A program made the translations under genes and the position numbers. 64,000 bases of DNA, from positions 682,501 through 746,500 of the forward strand of contig WAID01000015.1 in NCBI GenBank assembly GCA_016584495.1, given 5' to 3'. Of this stretch, positions 59,785 to 64,000 are shown one piece after another. The DNA is from Celoporthe dispersa. Its lineage: Eukaryota; Ascomycota; Sordariomycetes; Diaporthales; Cryphonectriaceae. Each line of letters starts with the position of its first letter. Position 1 is the stretch's first letter. Below the pieces are notes generated by a model. The model searched no databases. It saw only the letters and a program-made list of their open reading frames with translations, and was not told where the DNA came from.

Positions 59785-62694
59785 ATGAGTGGACGGCTTC
59801 TGGCAGCGGGGATCGTGCCCCTTAGCACGCGACGCGCCGCCGCCGCCCTCCCAGAAGCCGCCGTCCGCCAGTATCACCGCTTCCGCTTCCCGACCGGCGG
59901 TCTACAGCGCGCCGATGCTGCGATACGAGCGACTCGGCAGCGCATGTGGTTCCCAGGGAACGCCTTCCACAATGCAGTTACGGCACGCAACGCCTCGTTC
60001 GCGAGGTTCTTGCCCAAGTTAGCGGCCAAGTTTATCAGGCTACCGGCCATGTTCGGCGGGTTGATGATTGGTAGCGTTGCATGGATACAGTATCAGGCTA
60101 TACGTGAGTGTGCTTGGTGCCATGGAGGAGGCGGAGGCGGAGGCGGGGGCTCAAGAGGTCGAGGCTAACATGCCACAGAGGTCAGCAACTCGGCGGCGGA
60201 GATGTACAAGAATGCGAAGGGCATAGCCTCGGACACGGCTTCGACTTTATTCGGCGGCGCAAGAGACATCGCCGACCAGATAGGGAGGGGATGGGAGAAC
60301 ACAAAAGACTCTGTCGAGATGCCGGAATGGATGCAGAAGGTACTGCGGCTACAGGAGGAGATGGGGACAGGAGGCGGTGAACGAGGAGGGCCGGATCCGG
60401 GGAACGAGCCGCCGAAATATGGCAAGAGTTCGGCTGCGCTGGCAGGCGCATCAGCAGGCGCATTCGCCGTCGTGGACGATGACAGGGACGGCGAGGAGAT
60501 CGCGAAGGACGACCAGATGATGGTCCTAACCAAGAAGATGATCGAGATCCGGAACATCCTCTCCAAGGTCGGCCAGTCGAGCGCTCTCACCTTGCCGTCC
60601 ATCGTTGTCATCGGATCACAGTCCTCCGGGAAGAGTTCGGTCCTAGAGGCCATCGTGGGCCACGAATTTCTGCCCAAGGGTTCCAACATGGTGACAAGGC
60701 GGCCGATCGAGCTCACCCTGATCAACACCCCCGAGACCAACGCCGAATATGGCGAGTTCCCTGACCTGGGTTTCAAGACGACAGACTTCTCGTCGATACA
60801 AAGGACCCTTACTGACCTCAACCTGGCTGTGCCGGACACCGAGTGTGTGTCTGACGACCCGATCAGGCTCAGCATATACTCCCGGAGCGTTCCGGACCTG
60901 TCGCTCATCGACCTGCCAGGTTACATCCAGGTCGTCGGCCAGAATCAGCCGCTTGAGCTGAAGCAGAAGATCACAGAGCTGTGTGACAAGTATATACAAC
61001 CTCCCAACGTCATTCTTGCCATATCTGCGGCAGACGTCGATCTAGCAAACTCGACAGCATTGCGGGCAAGCAGGAGGGTAGACCCACGGGGCGAGAGGAC
61101 AATTGGTGTCGTCACCAAGATGGACCTGGTCGACCCTGTGCGAGGTGCGGCCATCCTGTCGGACAAGCAGTACCCCTTGCGCCTCGGCTATGTGGGCGTT
61201 GTCACTCGCGCACCTGGTGTGGCAGGGCTGTTCAAGAAGGGCACGGGTGGCAACCTGACGTCTGTCATTGCGAAGAACGAGAATGCGTACTTCTCGTCGC
61301 ATCCAGTCGAGTTCGGCGCTGAGGCAGGGACCAGCGTTGGCACGCTCACCCTGCGCAAGAAGCTCATGCACGTCCTGGAGCAGACTATGTCCGCCAGCCT
61401 TCAGAGCACACACGACGCCATCAAGCAAGAGCTCGAGGAGGCCACGTACGAGTTCAAAGTGCAATATAACGACCGACCTCTGTCAGCAGAATCATACCTT
61501 GCCGAAAGCCTGGACGCGTTCAAGCACTCCTTCAAACAGTTTACTGAGGAGTTTGGCCGACCACAGATGCAAGAGATCCTGAGAAAGGAGCTCGACCAGC
61601 GTGTGCTCGACCTCCTCGCCCTGCGCTACTGGAATAAACCCATCACCGACCTGTCAAAGCCGCCGCCTGAGGCTGACACACTCGCCGACCTGCCTAAGGC
61701 TGACCCCAGCTCAACCTACTGGCACCGGCAGCTCGACGCCTCAACCTCCGCACTCACGAAGCTCGGCGTGGGGCGTCTGGCGACGAGCGCGGTGGCAAGC
61801 GCGATCCAGTCGAACGTTGAGCGGCTGATTGCCCAGTCGACGTTTGCAAACCACCCATTCGCACGCGAGGCCATCACCAACGCTGCCTCAAGTATCCTCA
61901 ATGAGAGGTTCTACAGCACGAGCGACCAGGTCGAGAACTGCGTGAAGCCTTACAAGTTTGAGATCGACGTCGAAGACCGAGAGTGGGCAGTCGGTCGAGA
62001 GCGCGTCGGCGGCGTGCTCAAGAGCGAGCTGGAGGCGTGCCAGGGGGCGCTGTCGAACCTGGAGAAGGTGGTCGGCGGGCGGCGAAAGTTGAAGGAGGTG
62101 ATGAACTTCGTGGACAAATGCCGCAAGGGAGATATCATCGTCGAGGGAGAAGGGAGAATGGGCGCTGGCGGGTTCAGTGCTGCGCTGTTGGAAAAAGGTA
62201 CCCACGCACAGTCCACTCAACTACTCTTCCTTTTGACACACCAACCTGACTGACAAATCCCAGGCCGAGAAGCAGTCTTCCTCCGCGACCGTGCCGAGAT
62301 AATCAACATGCGCCTCCTCGCCGTCAAATCCCGCCAGTGCAGAGACCTCAAGAACAAGTACTACTGCCCAGAGGTGTTCCTGAACGCGGCGTCCTCCAAG
62401 CTCGCCCAGACCGCCGTGCTCTTCCTCAACGTTGAGCTGCTGTCCGAGTTCTACTACAACTTCCCGCGGGAGCTGGACGTGCGGCTGGGCCGACACCTGT
62501 CGGAAGACCAGGTCGAGCGGTTCGCCAAGGAGGACCCCAAGATCAAGAGGCACCTCGAGGTCATCAGGCGCAAGGAACTGCTCGAGCTCGTGCTGGAGAA
62601 GATGGAGAGCCTGAGGCAGCTCGAGGGGCGGGAGAGGCCGCGGCACGAGGCCGAGGCGAAGCGGGAACGGGGTGGACGATGGGGTCTGTTCTGA
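59785..62694 (+). CDS. MGM1: MGM1/OPA1 mitochondrial inner-membrane dynamin GTPase
   Basis: Mgm1 drives mitochondrial inner-membrane fusion and crista maintenance. Exons 59785-60103, 60179-62197 and 62264-62694 close in frame at 922 aa. An Arg/Ala-rich matrix-targeting sequence (about residues 1-35) is followed by a membrane anchor (AMFGGLMIGSVAWIQYQAI, about 88-106) and a region where rhomboid cleavage would release the short form. The dynamin GTPase has G1 GSQSSGKSS (about 252), the switch region MVTRRPIEL, G3 DLPG (about 351) and G4 TKMD (about 419). Stalk/GED regions reach the C-terminus (ELLELVLEKMESLRQLEGRE). An intron lies exactly after the membrane anchor. There are no frame breaks, unlike many neighbours. 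Confidence 0.98.
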
Positions 62695-63159
62695 GATCAA
62701 TCGTCTGCAGTGCGGCTTTTTGGTCTTTGCGCTATACCATTTGTTTCACGAAGTTTGTGTCTGTCATCCACGATACAGGGGCGGAGGAGTTACATGGTCG
62801 ATCGTTGATTGAGAGGTCGAGTCACCAACAACCAGCTGCTTTCTCTCTACTCACAGCGAGTCGTATATAGAATCCAATTACACATCTCATATCATCGTTA
62901 CACATCTCTACTTGCCTTCTGGGGGTTGGCTCCCGTTCCTGACTCCGGATCAAAATGAAGTGTATATGCCGTGAAGATTGTACGCTCTACATTCCGCAAA
63001 TCGCGGGTTGCAGTATATATGTACTCATATGACCATCATTTGTGTACGTCGCTTGAAACGCCGACCATGCACACCCTCATCCTCTCCCCTCCCCTCCCCC
63101 CCCCCAAAAAGACCATGATGATCACAGCCGTGATACATACAGAAATGACCATTAACATG
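62695..63159. other. Convergent 3' intergenic region
   Basis: A 465-bp spacer between MGM1 (+) and the transporter (-), with a C-run near 63091-63100. No gene is seen. Confidence 0.6.
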
Positions 63160-64000
63160 CTATGCCGGATCCGTGCTCATCTGCAACGTCACCTCCCACT
63201 TCAGCGCCCCGCCCTTGCCGTAGCCCTCGCCGAGGCGGTTCTGCACGATGCGCCCTACCCGCTGCCTCAGCTGGCTCAGGGCGGTGTCGTCGCAGCCGCG
63301 GATGACGCACAGCTTGACGGTGGCCATGCAGAGCCCGTAGTGAACCTGCCAGAACTGTGCCTCATCGACGCGCGACACGGCAGGCTCGCTCTCGATCTCA
63401 CGGACGACGCCGTCGGTGTCGGCGCTCTTGTCCACGGGGCCGTCGGCGTCGGTGCCGGCGCCAGGTCGGCCCTTGTAAGACATGAGGAGCATCAGGCCCT
63501 GGGCGATGGCGAGGCGCGAGCCGAGGACAAACATGGACACGGCGATGGCGACGCAGATCAGGCGGTCGAGCCAGACGAAGGAGGTGATGGAGAGCAAGGG
63601 CAGGAGGAGCATGAGGAAGCTGAAGAAGAGGGTGAGGGAGTGGAAGGGGTTGGCGAGTATGTCGGGCAGGAAGCTGGCGAGGTAGGAGGGTCGCATGACG
63701 CGGCGGATGCGAGCGTGGTTCTTGAGGCCGTACGCCGAGACCATGGTGCTCAGCGCGGCGGCGAGGGAGGCGGTGTCGACCTCACCAGCGCTGACCGCGC
63801 GGTCCACGCCGTGGCCGTGGTCGTGGGAGTGTGGGTGGTGGGGCGCGTGCGAGCCGACGCCCTCGAGGACGTGCTTGAAGTTGTGCGAGAGGAGGTCGAA
63901 GCCGCCAAAGACGAGGAAAACGCTCAGCGCGAACCCGGCGAGAACCTCGACCCTCTGCAGGCCGAAGGGGTGCCGTATGCTGCTCCTCCGCCAGACCTCA
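63160..64000 (-). CDS. ZRG17-like cation diffusion facilitator zinc transporter, C-terminal part (partial)
   Basis: The gene runs off the right edge; 280 codons are visible. The CDF family hallmark RHPFGLQRVEVLAGF precedes a membrane segment (ALSVFLVFGGFDLLSH), then a His-rich loop (PHHPHSHDHGHGVD), which is the usual metal-handling loop. Two further membrane segments follow (LTLFFSFLMLLLPLLSITSF; DRLICVAIAVSMFVLGSRL), then a cytosolic C-terminal domain (EAQFWQVHYGLCMATVKLCV) of the CDF type. This arrangement resembles Zrg17/Cis4-partner zinc transporters of the early secretory pathway. Assignment to Zrg17 rather than Msc2 or another CDF member rests on remembered similarity. No intron or frame break is seen in the visible part. 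Confidence 0.84.
   Translation of the reverse strand, partial: EVWRRSSIRHPFGLQRVEVLAGFALSVFLVFGGFDLLSHNFKHVLEGVGSHAPHHPHSHDHGHGVDRAVSAGEVDTASLAAALSTMVSAYGLKNHARIRRVMRPSYLASFLPDILANPFHSLTLFFSFLMLLLPLLSITSFVWLDRLICVAIAVSMFVLGSRLAIAQGLMLLMSYKGRPGAGTDADGPVDKSADTDGVVREIESEPAVSRVDEAQFWQVHYGLCMATVKLCVIRGCDDTALSQLRQRVGRIVQNRLGEGYGKGGALKWEVTLQMSTDPA

Noticed and set aside
1..64000. CRISPR arrays, bacterial operons, prophage or viral genes
   Set aside because: No spaced direct repeats, no such genes; the window is eukaryotic with spliceosomal introns.

Overview
The window is chromosomal DNA of a filamentous ascomycete (Pezizomycotina, most likely Sordariomycetes). The protein-coding genes have short introns of roughly 50-100 nt with GTRNGT donors and CTRAC branch sites. 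Coding DNA is GC-rich, intergenic DNA is full of polypyrimidine and microsatellite tracts, and the gene set (tuberin, MAK16, MSO1, GYP7, MGM1, glucosidase I, DUF1996 protein) is typical of that group. No species can be named from the sequence alone.

Layout. 1-2430: no gene seen. 2431-4180 (+): C-terminal half of a fungal GH3/GNAT beta-N-acetylglucosaminidase-type protein, with no GH3 catalytic half upstream. 6859-11912 (-): tuberin/TSC2 Rap/Rheb-GAP. 13447-14592 (+): GH18 enzyme. 14.6-19.4 kb: gene desert rich in simple repeats. 19615-19863 (+): small acidic protein built of three 20-21-residue repeats. 20367-22262 (-) MSS1 and 22598-23861 (+) MAK16 are divergent over 335 bp. 24634-25406 (+) MSO1 and 26426-29066 (+) GYP7 are co-oriented membrane-traffic genes, convergent with 29714-32335 (-) glucosidase I. 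33738-37346 (-): single-pass membrane protein with a long disordered tail. 38581-40344 (-): DUF1996 secreted protein. 40.4-47.5 kb: a second gene desert. 47.5-59.2 kb: a gene-sparse, visibly more AT-rich accessory block with an orphan basic protein, a secreted seven-bladed PLL-type lectin, a tRNA-Cys, a small secreted protein and two uncharacterised intron-containing genes. 59785-62694 (+): MGM1. 63160 to the window end (-): ZRG17-like zinc transporter, partial.

The core genes serve TOR signalling, ribosome biogenesis, mitochondrial tRNA modification and fusion, exocytosis and Rab control, ER glycan trimming and zinc transport. They do not form one pathway. The two GlcNAc/chitin-type glycosidase genes (GH3-GNAT remnant and GH18) flank TSC2.

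A striking property is the number of single-base frame breaks, mostly in homopolymers. They hit GH3-GNAT (2), TSC2 (2), MSO1 (1), GYP7 (3), glucosidase I (3), the membrane protein (about 6), DUF1996 (1) and the lectin (2). MAK16, MSS1, GH18, MGM1 and the visible part of ZRG17 read cleanly. Because the breaks fall in essential single-copy genes and each is repaired by one base, uncorrected assembly error is the simplest explanation, and those CDS calls span the breaks.
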